Shown here: piece by piece, positions 7,699 to 17,323 of the stretch
Position numbering within the stretch: the first letter of the stretch is position 1
Layout: each line of letters starts with the position of its first letter
Source of the DNA: Nitrospira sp. ST-bin5
Lineage (GTDB): Bacteria > Nitrospirota > Nitrospiria > Nitrospirales > Nitrospiraceae
Assembly: GCA_002083555.1 (NCBI GenBank)
Contig: MSXN01000009.1
Span: 124,001-188,000, forward strand
Length of the DNA: 64,000 nucleotides
Reading direction: 5' to 3'
Made by a program: the position numbers and the translations under genes
The notes under the pieces: generated by a model
The model's input: only the letters and a program-made list of their open reading frames with translations
What the model was told of the DNA's origin: nothing
Database searches by the model: none

Positions 7699-10125
7699 TT
7701 ACACGCTGGCCATCGTCTCCTGCTCGATGAAGGTTGGGGCTCCGTCACGAAGCACCACCTTGATCTTGCGGCTGTCCTTGAAGCGGCCTCTGATGAGGTC
7801 GTCGGAGAGCGGATCGCCGATGGCGCGTTGAATGGTCCGGCGCATCGGGCGAGCCCCATACAACGGCTCATAGCCTTCCTTGATCAGCCATTGTTTCACT
7901 TCATCATCCAGCTCGATCTCGACACCCTTTTCCACAAGCCGTGCGTTCAGCTCACGGATCAGGATATCAAGAATGGTGTAGAGCTGTTCCTTCTCCAGTT
8001 GATGGAAGATCACGACTTCGTCGATCCGGTTCAGGAACTCAGGGCTGAAGGAGCGGCGTAATTCGCCCATCACTTCTTCCTTCTTTCTCCTCGCCTGTTC
8101 CCCTTCCGTGCTCTGGAAGCCGAGCGACACGCCTTTTTGGATCATCTTGGTGCCGATATTCGACGTCATGATGATCACGGTGTTCTTAAAATCTATCTTA
8201 CGACCCAGACTGTCGGTCAGCACGCCGTCGTCTAAGACTTGAAGCAGCACATTGAAGACGTCCGGATGGGCCTTCTCGATTTCATCGAAGAGCACGACTG
8301 AATATGGACGGCGACGGACCTTCTCGGTCAGCTGTCCGCCCTCTTCATAGCCGACATAGCCCGGAGGGGCTCCAAAGAGTCGTGAGCTGGTGAACTTCTC
8401 TTGGTATTCGGACATATCAACGCGAATCAACGCATCTTCGCTGTTGAATAAGAACTCTGCGACGGTCCTGGCCAACTCGGTTTTGCCGACGCCGGTGGGT
8501 CCCATGAAAATGAAGGAGCCGATGGGCTTCTTCGCATCCTTCAGGCCGGCCCGTGAGCGGCGGATGGCGCGCGACACGGCCGAGATCGCTTCGTTTTGAC
8601 CGATGACCCGCTTGTGGAGGAATTCCTCCATGTGCAGCAACTTGTTCGACTCTTCTTCTTCCAATTTAAAGAGCGGGATGCCGGTCATCTTCGAGACGAC
8701 GTAGGCCACGTCTTCCTTACTGATGGTCGGCTTGTTCTTCTCCTGACTCTTCTTCCATTCGCGCTTCGATTCATCCAGCAGTTTGCGCAACCGCTCTTCT
8801 TCTTCACGGTGGCGCACGGCTTCTTCGAAGTTTTGCATTGAGATCGCGAGTTCTTTATCCCGCGAGACTTTCTTGAGTTCCTGCTCCATTGCTTTCAACT
8901 CAGACGGTAAAGCATAGGTCTGGAGTTTTGCGCGCGAGCCGGTTTCGTCGATCAAATCGATCGCTTTATCCGGGAGGAACCGATCGGTAATGTACCGGTC
9001 GGAGAGTTTTACTGCTTCGACGATGGCATCTTCTGAAATCTCGACGCCATGGTGTTCTTCATAGCGATCCCGGAGTCCCTGGATAATGAGCACCGCTTCG
9101 TCCATGCTCGGGGGCTGGACGTGAATCGGCTGGAACCGTCGCTTGAGGGCGCCGTCCTTTTCAATGTGCTTGCGGTATTCGTCCAACGTGGTGGCGCCGA
9201 TGCACTGAATTTCCCCGCGCGACAGCGCAGGCTTCAGCATGTTGGAGGCATCGATCGATCCCTCGGCCGCGCCGGCTCCGACGAGCGTGTGCAACTCATC
9301 GATGAAGATGATGATATTACCGGCCTGCACGATTTCCTTCATCACGACCTTGAGCCGCTCTTCAAACTGGCCGCGGTATTTGGTGCCGGCGACCAGCGAA
9401 CCGAGGTCGAGTGCGATGACTCGGCGCGACAAAAGATTATCCGGCACTTCAGACTGTATGATTCGTTGAGCCAATCCTTCGACGATGGCAGTCTTGCCGA
9501 CTCCCGACTCTCCGATAAGGACCGGATTATTCTTGGTCCGACGGCTGAGAATCTGAAGGACGCGTTCGATTTCATCGGCGCGACCGATGACCGGATCTAA
9601 CAGACCTTCTTGGGCCATCTGGGTCAGATCCCGTCCGAATTCATCGAGCGCCGGCGTGTTGCTCTTCCGGTCTCGCTCCCGCGGAGCGGACTTTCTCAGG
9701 AAGGTGACGGTCAACTGTCTGGCCGTCAGGAGATTGGCTCCGAGGCTACGGAGAATCTTTCCGCCGATCCCTTCTTCCTCCCGCAACAGGCCGAGCAGGA
9801 GATGCTCGCTGCCGATATGGTTATGGCCCAGCAGCCTGGCCTCTTCCACACCGTATTCAATAACCTTCTTGACGCGAGGGCTAAAGGGAATTTCCCCAAA
9901 CGTCATCGTGGTCCCGCCGCCGGGCAAGTTCCGCTCAATTTCGAGCCGGATCTGTTCGGTCGAGAGACCCATTTTTTTCAGGATCATCAGGGCGATACCG
10001 TCGGATTCACGGAGAATCGCGAGAACCAAGTGCTCCGTCCCGAGATAATCGTTCTGGTGCCGCTCGGCCTCTTCCCGTGCCAGGATGATGATCTTCCGAC
10101 CCTTGTCCGTGAATCGTTCGAACAT
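7699..10125 (-). CDS. clpC: ATP-dependent Clp protease ATPase subunit ClpC
   Basis: AAA+ unfoldase that feeds proteins to ClpP. The 808-residue protein has two N-terminal Clp_N repeats (ARLLGHNHIGSEHLLLGLLRE), a first AAA domain with Walker A GESGVGKTAIVEG near residue 210, a UVR-containing middle domain (MQNFEEAVRHREEEERLR), and a second AAA domain with GPTGVGKTELART. The UVR motif separates it from ClpA and ClpB. It stands alone: no clpP, ctsR or mcsAB is next to it. A consensus promoter lies upstream and a strong hairpin terminator downstream, so it is probably a single-gene transcript. Confidence 0.95.
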   Translation of the reverse strand: MFERFTDKGRKIIILAREEAERHQNDYLGTEHLVLAILRESDGIALMILKKMGLSTEQIRLEIERNLPGGGTTMTFGEIPFSPRVKKVIEYGVEEARLLGHNHIGSEHLLLGLLREEEGIGGKILRSLGANLLTARQLTVTFLRKSAPRERDRKSNTPALDEFGRDLTQMAQEGLLDPVIGRADEIERVLQILSRRTKNNPVLIGESGVGKTAIVEGLAQRIIQSEVPDNLLSRRVIALDLGSLVAGTKYRGQFEERLKVVMKEIVQAGNIIIFIDELHTLVGAGAAEGSIDASNMLKPALSRGEIQCIGATTLDEYRKHIEKDGALKRRFQPIHVQPPSMDEAVLIIQGLRDRYEEHHGVEISEDAIVEAVKLSDRYITDRFLPDKAIDLIDETGSRAKLQTYALPSELKAMEQELKKVSRDKELAISMQNFEEAVRHREEEERLRKLLDESKREWKKSQEKNKPTISKEDVAYVVSKMTGIPLFKLEEEESNKLLHMEEFLHKRVIGQNEAISAVSRAIRRSRAGLKDAKKPIGSFIFMGPTGVGKTELARTVAEFLFNSEDALIRVDMSEYQEKFTSSRLFGAPPGYVGYEEGGQLTEKVRRRPYSVVLFDEIEKAHPDVFNVLLQVLDDGVLTDSLGRKIDFKNTVIIMTSNIGTKMIQKGVSLGFQSTEGEQARRKKEEVMGELRRSFSPEFLNRIDEVVIFHQLEKEQLYTILDILIRELNARLVEKGVEIELDDEVKQWLIKEGYEPLYGARPMRRTIQRAIGDPLSDDLIRGRFKDSRKIKVVLRDGAPTFIEQETMASV

Positions 10126-10197
10126 CCTGCCTCCTTCTGGTCTGGTATAGACTCGTAGTGGTTCCGGTCGCGCGAACCTATGGAAAATCTTGGCCTA

Positions 10198-10226
10198 ATT
10201 CTAACTACCGGCTTTTCGAGTGTCAA
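10198..10226 (-). promoter_or_regulatory. Sigma-70-type promoter for clpC
   Basis: On the minus strand there is TTGACA (complement of 10221-10226), a 17-bp spacer, and TAGAAT (complement of 10198-10203). This is near-consensus and ends about 72 bp before the clpC start. Confidence 0.75.
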
Positions 10227-10325
10227 GGTTGCACGTAAATCCCACAACGATGAAAGTCAATCACACATAAACGGTTATGTGTCAGGTGCTCGACTCTGGC
10301 TCATCATGTGCGTGGCATCGTTTCG

Positions 10326-10355
10326 TTGACAGCCTGAGAACCGTCCCGATACAAT
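10326..10355 (+). promoter_or_regulatory. Sigma-70-type promoter for nadK
   Basis: TTGACA at 10326-10331, an 18-bp spacer and TACAAT at 10350-10355, about 45 bp before the nadK ATG. The clpC promoter reads the other way 100 bp to the left, so this is a divergent promoter pair. Confidence 0.75.
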
Positions 10356-10400
10356 CCCGCACCTTTCGCCACTCCACAATAAAGGCACGCCGGCATCGAT

Positions 10401-11261
10401 ATGCAACGTAAGAGCATTGGCATTCTCACGAAGCCGAAATTTCCAGAGGTCAAGGAAACGCTGCAGAGCGTTGTCTCCTGGCTGCGGGCGAAGAACATCG
10501 TTGCGCTATTAGATACGACGTCCGCTGCATTGCTTGGCGAGACCGGGGGAATTCAGAAAACGCAGCTGGCCAATCAAGCCGATGTGTTGTTGGTATTAGG
10601 TGGTGACGGGACGATGTTGAATGCGGCGCGGCTCGCCGGCGAACGGGGCATTCCCATTCTCGGGGTCAACATGGGCGGGTTGGGGTTTCTTACCGAAGTC
10701 CGTCTGGAGAATCTCTATCCCTCGCTTGATCGAGTCTTTGCCAACGACTTCGTGTTGGATGAGCGGCTGATGCTCAAGACCCATGTGCACCGGCATGGGG
10801 AAACCGTGACGCAAGGGGCCGTTCTCAATGATGTCGTGATCAGCAAGGGCACCCTGGCGAGGATGATTGAACTGAAAATTGCCATTCAGGGCGAGTTCGT
10901 GACAAATCTGCGTGGCGATGGATTGATCGTTAGCACCCCGACGGGATCGACGGCCTACTCTCTTTCGGCCGGCGGTCCGATCCTGGCTCCGGCAGTGCAG
11001 TCGTTGGTGTTGACCCCGATCTGTCCCCACACGCTCACCCATCGGCCGTTGATCGTCCCGGCTGGAGCGGAAATCGAAGTGACGCTGACCAGTAAGGATG
11101 ACGGAGCGATGGCCACCATGGATGGCCAGGTGGGTGTGGCTATTTCGCAAGGCGATACGATTGAGATCAAAGTCTCGGAACATCGCACGAGGCTGATCCG
11201 GTTTCCAGAGACGCGATATTATGAAGTGTTGCGGGAGAAGCTGAAGTGGGGAGACGGCTGA
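10401..11261 (+). CDS. nadK: NAD kinase
   Basis: Phosphorylates NAD to NADP. The 286-residue protein has the GGDGTML motif near residue 70, NMGGLGFLTEV, and LRGDGLIVSTPTGSTAY with the conserved GSTAY loop. Length is typical. The first ATG follows the promoter at 10326-10355 and no better start is seen. It converges with the flavoprotein gene that ends 19 nt downstream on the opposite strand. Confidence 0.95.
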   Translation: MQRKSIGILTKPKFPEVKETLQSVVSWLRAKNIVALLDTTSAALLGETGGIQKTQLANQADVLLVLGGDGTMLNAARLAGERGIPILGVNMGGLGFLTEVRLENLYPSLDRVFANDFVLDERLMLKTHVHRHGETVTQGAVLNDVVISKGTLARMIELKIAIQGEFVTNLRGDGLIVSTPTGSTAYSLSAGGPILAPAVQSLVLTPICPHTLTHRPLIVPAGAEIEVTLTSKDDGAMATMDGQVGVAISQGDTIEIKVSEHRTRLIRFPETRYYEVLREKLKWGDG

Positions 11262-11280
11262 ACCGTCCCCCCTGGTTCGG

Positions 11281-12639
11281 CTAGCGCGAGTGCCGCTCGA
11301 TCAAGTTGAGCATTTCTTGGTTGGTGGCGTATTTGAATTCCCCGATGCAGTCCGTCGCGCCGCTATGGGCTTTCTCCGCGGTATCGAGCGCTTTGAGTCC
11401 TGCAAGATCCACCGGTCGGCTTTTTCGTTCCTTCAACAAGCCAGTGAGTTTGTCTGTGACGGCTTTTGCTGAGGCCGGCTGGCCTGGATTCTTTGTGTCC
11501 AGATAGCGAGTCACCACTTCCGCGCACCACTCCCCGTCCCGCTTGGCGACACCAACGAGCCCTTCGCTGGCTTTACGCGCCCATCCTGTGAGGAATACCC
11601 CATCCACGGCTTTCCCGGTCGCCTCGTCATAGGCCTGGAAAAGCGCATCGTCTGGATCGTTGTTGGTCTTGTTGGGGTTGGTGACAAACAGTCCGTTCTT
11701 ATAGGGGAGCCCCACTGTCTCGTCCACCCTGTCGCCGACGGCAAAGACGACGGCATCGCAGGGGAACTCGTAATACTGCTTGAGTCCGACGGCGGCCGTG
11801 TCGGTGCCTTTAGGCTCCAGCTTATTGTCTTCCATCTCCAAGCCGCGCACCCGATTGTTGCCATCGACCAGAATGCGCTTCGGCGATGCCAAAAACTTGA
11901 ACCCCATTTTCGTGGGGCTGACGGCCGGTTCGCACTTAGTGAATTCGTCCGTCAGACCTTTCAGGACTTCGTCGGCATTCTGGGCGACGGCGGCGAGACG
12001 GTCCTTGATGCGCGCCACTTCTGTGGTGATCCCTTCGACATCCATATTCGCGCAGACTGACCGGATTTCTTTCGGGTTGTATTTTCGTTCCAGGGGGCCG
12101 CGTCGCACGATGGCCGTGACGCGTTCTACCTTCTTATAGCGAATCAGCCAATGGGCAATATCGACCATGACGTCGCCGGCTCCGATCACGGCCACATGCT
12201 TTCCGACATCAAACGGCCGATCGCCGAATCCAGGCAAGCGGTTGAAGTGGTAGACCACATCCTTGGCATGGAATACGCCCTGGGCCGAATCTCCCTCTAC
12301 GCCGATGGCCTTGGTGCCTTGTGCGCCGATCGCAAAGACAACTGCGCCGGCGCCGAGAGCGCGAACGTCCTCCACAGTCAGGTCTTTCCCTTTTCCGATG
12401 GACACGTTGCCGAAGTAGTGCACGTTCGGCTGCTCCAGCATTTCCCAATATTGCTTTTTCAGGCCGCCGCGCAATTTCAGCTTGGCCGGAAATATTCCGT
12501 ATTCTGCCAACCCGCCGAACTTGATGTCGCGGTTGAGTATGATGACGTCATGGCCGGCCTTCGCCAGCATATTTGAAGCGGCCATTCCGGCTGGTCCGGC
12601 TCCGGCGACAATGATCACATGCTTGCCCTGTGCGCTCAT
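11281..12639 (-). CDS. FAD-dependent NAD(P)H/ferredoxin oxidoreductase (adrenodoxin-reductase / GltD-like)
   Basis: A 452-residue flavoprotein with an FAD-binding GAGPAGMAASNMLA near residue 12 and a second Rossmann motif VIGAGDVMVDIAHWL near residue 150, followed by the RRGPLERKYNPKE segment. The arrangement resembles ferredoxin-NADP+ reductases of the adrenodoxin-reductase type and the FAD half of glutamate synthase small subunits. The Fe-S N-terminal domain of GltD is absent. The C-terminal 90 residues hold a Lys-rich helical extension. No ferredoxin or gltB lies nearby, so the electron partner is unknown. It has its own promoter upstream. Confidence 0.75.
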   Translation of the reverse strand: MSAQGKHVIIVAGAGPAGMAASNMLAKAGHDVIILNRDIKFGGLAEYGIFPAKLKLRGGLKKQYWEMLEQPNVHYFGNVSIGKGKDLTVEDVRALGAGAVVFAIGAQGTKAIGVEGDSAQGVFHAKDVVYHFNRLPGFGDRPFDVGKHVAVIGAGDVMVDIAHWLIRYKKVERVTAIVRRGPLERKYNPKEIRSVCANMDVEGITTEVARIKDRLAAVAQNADEVLKGLTDEFTKCEPAVSPTKMGFKFLASPKRILVDGNNRVRGLEMEDNKLEPKGTDTAAVGLKQYYEFPCDAVVFAVGDRVDETVGLPYKNGLFVTNPNKTNNDPDDALFQAYDEATGKAVDGVFLTGWARKASEGLVGVAKRDGEWCAEVVTRYLDTKNPGQPASAKAVTDKLTGLLKERKSRPVDLAGLKALDTAEKAHSGATDCIGEFKYATNQEMLNLIERHSR

Positions 12640-12695
12640 GCGGTATTCCCTAGAAAAGTGAATAGAAAGTGACTAGAACCCCAACAGTTTCGCGG

Positions 12696-12725
12696 ACATT
12701 AGCATAGAGACTTTTGGGGTGTCAA
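12696..12725 (-). promoter_or_regulatory. Candidate promoter for the flavoprotein gene
   Basis: On the minus strand there is TTGACA (complement of 12720-12725), 18 bp, then TAATGT (complement of 12696-12701) preceded by TGC, an extended -10 feature. It is about 57 bp before the start at 12639. Confidence 0.6.
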
Positions 12726-12786
12726 AGTTTTGGAGTATTTCCTCTTTCGGACCGTCCCGCGGGACAGCCACTCCAGGAGATGTGCG

Positions 12787-15042
12787 CTATTTGCTCCATC
12801 GAATGGCGCGTACGACGTTCGAGAAATCATCGGACCAGAGACCGACCGATGAGGATTGCTGCAGTGGTGTCCACCGTGGATCCTTGCCCAGGGCGCCGAA
12901 GGCTTCTTTCTCTTTTGCCATGACCACGATATCCGCCGCATATTGCAGGATCGTGTCATCCGATGTGCCGAACTGTTTCAATCCAAATAAATGAAGGACG
13001 TGTCCGAGATTCCCCAATACCGGTTCGAGCGCCAGATACCGATTGGAGATGTGAATGACCAATAAACCGTTGGGAGCCAATTTCCGCAGATACATCTCCA
13101 TCGCTTCGCGGGTGAGAAGATGAACCGGGATCGCATCCGAGGTAAATGCGTCCAGGATGACCATGTCGTAGGCGCCGTCCGGAGCTTCCAGCATTTTCAG
13201 CCGGGCGTCACCCACAACGACCCGCAGATCGACTCCGCGGCGCAGGGCGTCGTCGTAATACGTAAACAGCTTGGGGGTTTTTGCGATCTCCACCACAGCC
13301 GGATCGATTTCGTAAAAAGTCAGCGACTGCCCTTGCTCGGCGTAATTGGCCAAGGCCGCAATACCGAGCCCTGTCACGGCAATGCGCTTTTTTGATTTGG
13401 GCCCGCTGAACGCGGCAAATACTTGTCCGTAAGGTCCGGCGGGATGGAAGTAGCTTACGGAATCTCGTCGGAACTCCGGCTGTGTCCGCTGCATACCGTG
13501 GTTGATGGTGCCGTGCTTCAGCCGATGCACATCTCCATCCGCTTTGACCGTGAGCACGCCGAAGAATGAGCGTGTTCGGTACAGGACTGGATCATCGAAC
13601 GCGGTACTGACGATGTTGGCGGTAATGAGCACCGCGCCGAGCGCCAATCCCAAGTGAAGCGGTTTCCGGATACAGGCATAACACAGCAGCAACGGAATAC
13701 CGGCGAGGGCGGCATCCAGGATGAGCGGCGGTTGAGCCAGCGAATAGCTGAGGACCGTACAGAGCGCGGTGATCAGTACCGCTCCAGCCATCCACGGCAT
13801 GTCTCCCGCATCCCGCACGCGTGCGCCCCACCGGGAAGAGATCCAGTGCGACAGCCACATCGGATCGGCGTCTTCTAAACGTGGCAGCACACAGGCGGCG
13901 AGCACGAGGATGATGTCGTATTCATAAATGTCGCTGAACACAACCGGCGCAATCAGGGCATTGAAGAGGCCTCCGAGCGCCCCGCCAATGGACATGAGTA
14001 AATAGAAGATCGTCAGGCGGTCTGTCGCGGGCCTCGTTCTGGCTAGTTCGCCATGACAGACCATCGCCACCAAGCTCAACCCCACAAGAGGGAGCAGGAA
14101 TTGAACGAGATATGGAAGCGATGGGGCAAAGGGTATGGCGTTGAATAGCAGGAGCAGCAGTACCACCGGTGAGGTCATGACCATGGCTCGGTGATTGGCC
14201 GGAGACCATTTCGCGAACACGAGAATAAAACTCAACAGATACAGCGCGAGGGGGACGACCCACAGCAGTGGAATGGCTGCGACATTGAGCGTGAGGTGGG
14301 TCGTGGCTCCCAGTAGAAGGCTCGATGGAATGAAGGCCAGGAGGATCCAGCGTAAGCGAATGAGCATGGGAAGGGGCGAAAGATGCGCATCTGTCTGAGC
14401 CGTCGATTTGGAGGTCGATGCCGCGGCTCCGTTCACGGGTTCGCGCCTGAGGAGCCATGCGCATGTTCCAAGAAGAGCGACAAGGACTCCGTACCCGATG
14501 CTCCAGAGCATCGTCTGCGACAATCCTTGGGTGCCTCTGAGGGGAACCCAGGGTTCAATCGCGAACGGATAGCCCAGTAACGCCACCATGCTGCCCGCAT
14601 TACTTGCGGCATACAAGAAATAGGGATCTCGAGCAGACGGATGAGGGGTCCAAGAAAACCACTTCTGTAAGAGCGGGGCCGTTGTGGAGAGCATGAAGAA
14701 GGGAAGGCCGATCGATACGGTCAAGAGAAGGAGCACCCAGAGCACAGGGTTGGTCTGGTCGGGAAACGTCCATGCGGCTGGGATGCCGATGGGCAGGAGG
14801 AACAGCGGAACAGCCAGTAAGAGCAGATGGACGAAAACCTGGCGACGTGGCGCTACCCATGAATTCAGGAGATGGACATACCCGTACCCCGCCAAGAGCG
14901 AGGTTTGAAAGAACAACATGCAGGCATTCCAGACCGCCGGGGTCCCCCCCAACATCGGGAGGATCATCTTTGCCATCATGGGCTGGACGAGAAACAGTAA
15001 GAAGGCGCTCAGGAAGATCGTCGCCGACCAGACTATGGCCAA
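12787..15042 (-). CDS. Membrane-anchored spermidine-synthase-like protein
   Basis: A 751-residue protein with about a dozen transmembrane segments in the first 500 residues (starting IVWSATIFLSAFLLFLVQ) and a soluble Rossmann methyltransferase/spermidine-synthase-like domain from about residue 545 (ITVTGLGI-like GLGIAALANYA, LTFYEIDPAVVEIA, VVGDARLKMLE, DMVILDAFTSDAIP). Such fusions are widespread and annotated only as spermidine-synthase-like. True aminopropyltransferase activity is unproven, and no speD or speA is nearby. The start is a TTG at 15042 with GGAG 6 nt before it. It is followed by a 12-nt GC palindrome without a T-run. Confidence 0.8.
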   Translation of the reverse strand: MAIVWSATIFLSAFLLFLVQPMMAKMILPMLGGTPAVWNACMLFFQTSLLAGYGYVHLLNSWVAPRRQVFVHLLLLAVPLFLLPIGIPAAWTFPDQTNPVLWVLLLLTVSIGLPFFMLSTTAPLLQKWFSWTPHPSARDPYFLYAASNAGSMVALLGYPFAIEPWVPLRGTQGLSQTMLWSIGYGVLVALLGTCAWLLRREPVNGAAASTSKSTAQTDAHLSPLPMLIRLRWILLAFIPSSLLLGATTHLTLNVAAIPLLWVVPLALYLLSFILVFAKWSPANHRAMVMTSPVVLLLLLFNAIPFAPSLPYLVQFLLPLVGLSLVAMVCHGELARTRPATDRLTIFYLLMSIGGALGGLFNALIAPVVFSDIYEYDIILVLAACVLPRLEDADPMWLSHWISSRWGARVRDAGDMPWMAGAVLITALCTVLSYSLAQPPLILDAALAGIPLLLCYACIRKPLHLGLALGAVLITANIVSTAFDDPVLYRTRSFFGVLTVKADGDVHRLKHGTINHGMQRTQPEFRRDSVSYFHPAGPYGQVFAAFSGPKSKKRIAVTGLGIAALANYAEQGQSLTFYEIDPAVVEIAKTPKLFTYYDDALRRGVDLRVVVGDARLKMLEAPDGAYDMVILDAFTSDAIPVHLLTREAMEMYLRKLAPNGLLVIHISNRYLALEPVLGNLGHVLHLFGLKQFGTSDDTILQYAADIVVMAKEKEAFGALGKDPRWTPLQQSSSVGLWSDDFSNVVRAIRWSK

Positions 15043-15140
15043 GTCATGCTCCGTTGCGTCGTCACAATCGTTCCCCGATTCTCAGTTGGCGATTCTCGCG
15101 TGGATGCCCCTGCACCGACAGGATGGTTGTCCGTCCGCCC

Positions 15141-16577
15141 TCATCCCCCCGCACTCCCTACGGGGCCGCCAGGCATGGTCATGCGCCAGGGATCGAGCAA
15201 TTCGGTGAGGCGTTTGTCGGAGAGCACTTTCTGCTCCTTCGCGACTTCGCGTACGGTCTTGCCGGACTTATAGGCATCTTTGGCCAGCTTGGCGGCCGCC
15301 TCGTACCCGATTTCAGGCGCGAGCGCCGTACACATCGCCAGGCTTTCCTCGATCAGACTTTTGCAGCGCTCTTCATTGGCTTTGATGCCGTCGATACATT
15401 TGACGGCAAAGTTATTGGAGACGGATGCGAGCAGCTCAATCGATTGCAGGAGGTTGTAGGCCATGACCGGCAGCATGACGATCAATTCAAAGTTGGCCGC
15501 CTGTCCGCCGATTGTCACGGTGACATCGTTGCCGATGACCTGGGCGCAGACCATCGTTACGGATTCGGCGATCACAGGATTCACTTTCCCCGGCATGATC
15601 GACGAGCCCGGTTGTGTTTCCGGCAGATTGATTTCTCCCAACCCGCAGCGCGGGCCTGAGCCGAGCCAGCGCACATCATTGGCGATCTTCATGAGGCTCA
15701 CGGCAATTGTCCGCAACTCCCCGCTGGCTTCAACCAAGGAATCCTGAGCCGACTGGGCCTCGAAATGATTCTTGGCTTCTTTGAAGGTGCAGCCGGTTTC
15801 TTTGGAAATTATCTTCATCACTTTTGATGAAAATTTTGGATGACAGTTTAGTCCGGTACCGACCGCAGTGCCGCCGAGGGCTACTTCACTTAACGCCTCC
15901 TGTGCGCGCTTCACCCGCTGGATGCCGAGCTCGATCTGGCGCGCATAACCGCCGAACTCCTGACCCAGCCGCACGGGCGTGGCATCCTGTAAATGAGTGC
16001 GGCCGATTTTGACGATCTTGTCGAACTCTTTGGCCTTCCTGTTGAGGGCTTTCTGTAAACGGGTCAGAGCCGGAATGAGTTGTTGCTGCATCAGCTCCCC
16101 GGCGGCGATGTGAATCGCCGTGGGAATCACGTCGTTGCTGGATTGCCCCAAATTGACGTGATCGTTCGGGTGGACCAGTTTGCTCCCGCGCGCGCCGCCG
16201 AGGAGTTCGGTGGCCCGGTTCGAAATGACTTCGTTGGTATTCATGTTGGTGGAGGTGCCGGATCCGGTTTGGAAAATGTCGACCGGAAATTCGGCGTCGA
16301 GCTTCCCCTCGACCACTTCGGTGGCAGCCATCTTGATCGCGTCAGCGGGTTTCTTGTCCAGGAGACCCAGCGATTGATTCACGCTGGCAGCGGCGCGTTT
16401 GATCAGCCCCATGGCCCGGATCACGGACCGCGGCATGCGGAGGGAGCTGATCGGAAAATTCTCGATGGCGCGCGCGGTTTGCACGCCGTAGTAGGCATCC
16501 GAGGGGACGGCCAATTCGCCCATCGTGTCGCGTTCAATGCGGGTGTTTGCGGGCTGTGTTCCTGATGACTTTTTCAT
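15141..16577 (-). CDS. fumC: Class II fumarate hydratase
   Basis: Interconverts fumarate and malate. The 478-residue protein has the SGTSTNMNTNEVISN and HPNDHVNLGQSSNDV blocks, GRTHLQDATPVRLGQE, and the superfamily signature GSSIMPGKVNPV. Iron-sulfur class I motifs are absent, so it is the oxygen-stable type. A good ribosome-binding site (GAGGAG, 8 nt) precedes the ATG at 16577. In an autotroph using the reductive TCA cycle it would work in the malate-to-fumarate direction; that direction is inferred. Citrate synthase is encoded 750 bp upstream on the same strand, with hsp20 between them. Confidence 0.95.
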   Translation of the reverse strand: MKKSSGTQPANTRIERDTMGELAVPSDAYYGVQTARAIENFPISSLRMPRSVIRAMGLIKRAAASVNQSLGLLDKKPADAIKMAATEVVEGKLDAEFPVDIFQTGSGTSTNMNTNEVISNRATELLGGARGSKLVHPNDHVNLGQSSNDVIPTAIHIAAGELMQQQLIPALTRLQKALNRKAKEFDKIVKIGRTHLQDATPVRLGQEFGGYARQIELGIQRVKRAQEALSEVALGGTAVGTGLNCHPKFSSKVMKIISKETGCTFKEAKNHFEAQSAQDSLVEASGELRTIAVSLMKIANDVRWLGSGPRCGLGEINLPETQPGSSIMPGKVNPVIAESVTMVCAQVIGNDVTVTIGGQAANFELIVMLPVMAYNLLQSIELLASVSNNFAVKCIDGIKANEERCKSLIEESLAMCTALAPEIGYEAAAKLAKDAYKSGKTVREVAKEQKVLSDKRLTELLDPWRMTMPGGPVGSAGG

Positions 16578-16693
16578 GCGCGTATCTCCTCGCTAGGCAA
16601 TCGTGTGGGTAAGGGAGCGCGCATCTTAAACGGTTGCGGCTAAGAAGCTCAAGAGTATGAGGGAAAGGGAATGAGGCCGGCTGGTGGCAAAAG

Positions 16694-16717
16694 AAAGGCC
16701 CGCCTGGGCGGGCCTTT
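16694..16717 (-). terminator. Rho-independent terminator of hsp20
   Basis: An 11-bp GC-rich stem (arms 16694-16704 and 16707-16717) followed on the minus strand by TTTCTTTT. It lies 27 nt after the hsp20 stop. Confidence 0.8.
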
Positions 16718-16743
16718 CATCTCGGTGCGGATACCAGGAAGGG

Positions 16744-17193
16744 TTATGCGACTTTCACTTCAATGGCCCGCGGCTTAGCCTTTTCCGATTTCGGGATATG
16801 CAGATTCAACACCCCGTCTTTGAATTCGGCTTTTACCCCGCTCTCGTTCACTTGGTCGGGCAGCGAGAAGCTCCGGACGAATGTCCCATAGGAGCGTTCG
16901 ATCCGGTGATACTTCGTGGTCTTCTCATCTTTCTCCTGACGGCGTTGCCCTTGAATAGTCAGGACCCCTTCTTCCAGCGTGACTTTCACGTCGTCTTTCT
17001 TCACCTCAGGCAGCTCTGCCTGGATCACGTATTCCCCGGCGGTTTCGCTGATATCGACGGTCGGCATCCAGTCCGCCACGGTCAACGCTTCCTTCCCGTT
17101 GGCTTTGGTTGCAGGACGGGCCACCATCCGATTGAGCCGATCTGACATCTCCTCGAGTTCGCGAAACGGATCCCAACGCATCAATGCTGTCAT
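16744..17193 (-). CDS. Small heat-shock protein, Hsp20 family
   Basis: A holdase chaperone of 149 residues. The alpha-crystallin domain spans about residues 45-140, with YVIQAELPEVKKDDVKVTLEEG and the C-terminal GVLNLHIPKSEKAKP, which contains the G-x-L motif. The N-terminus MTALMRWDPFRELEEMSDRL is the typical WDPF-type start. It is flanked by its own promoter and terminator, so it is a single-gene unit. Confidence 0.93.
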   Translation of the reverse strand: MTALMRWDPFRELEEMSDRLNRMVARPATKANGKEALTVADWMPTVDISETAGEYVIQAELPEVKKDDVKVTLEEGVLTIQGQRRQEKDEKTTKYHRIERSYGTFVRSFSLPDQVNESGVKAEFKDGVLNLHIPKSEKAKPRAIEVKVA

Positions 17194-17271
17194 GGCATAC
17201 CTCCATACGGATTATGTGTTGTGTTCGTCATGCCTGACGCCGGCGCCGCGTCTGTTTTGCTTACAGCCACA

Positions 17272-17299
17272 TAGATAATCGCGATGTGCAGGGAGTCAA
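17272..17299 (-). promoter_or_regulatory. Promoter of hsp20, with a heat-shock-like -35
   Basis: On the minus strand there is CCCCCTTGACT with TTGACT at the complement of 17294-17299, a 16-bp spacer and TATCTA at the complement of 17272-17277. The CCCTTGA context resembles the sigma-32 -35 box, but the -10 does not match CCCCAT well, so a sigma-70 site is equally possible. Confidence 0.55.
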
Positions 17300-17323
17300 G
17301 GGGGGACGCGCAAAGAGGCTCGC

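Noticed and set aside
12754..12765. 12-nt GC palindrome after the spermidine-synthase-like gene
   Set aside because: No loop and no T-run on either strand, so it was not called a terminator.
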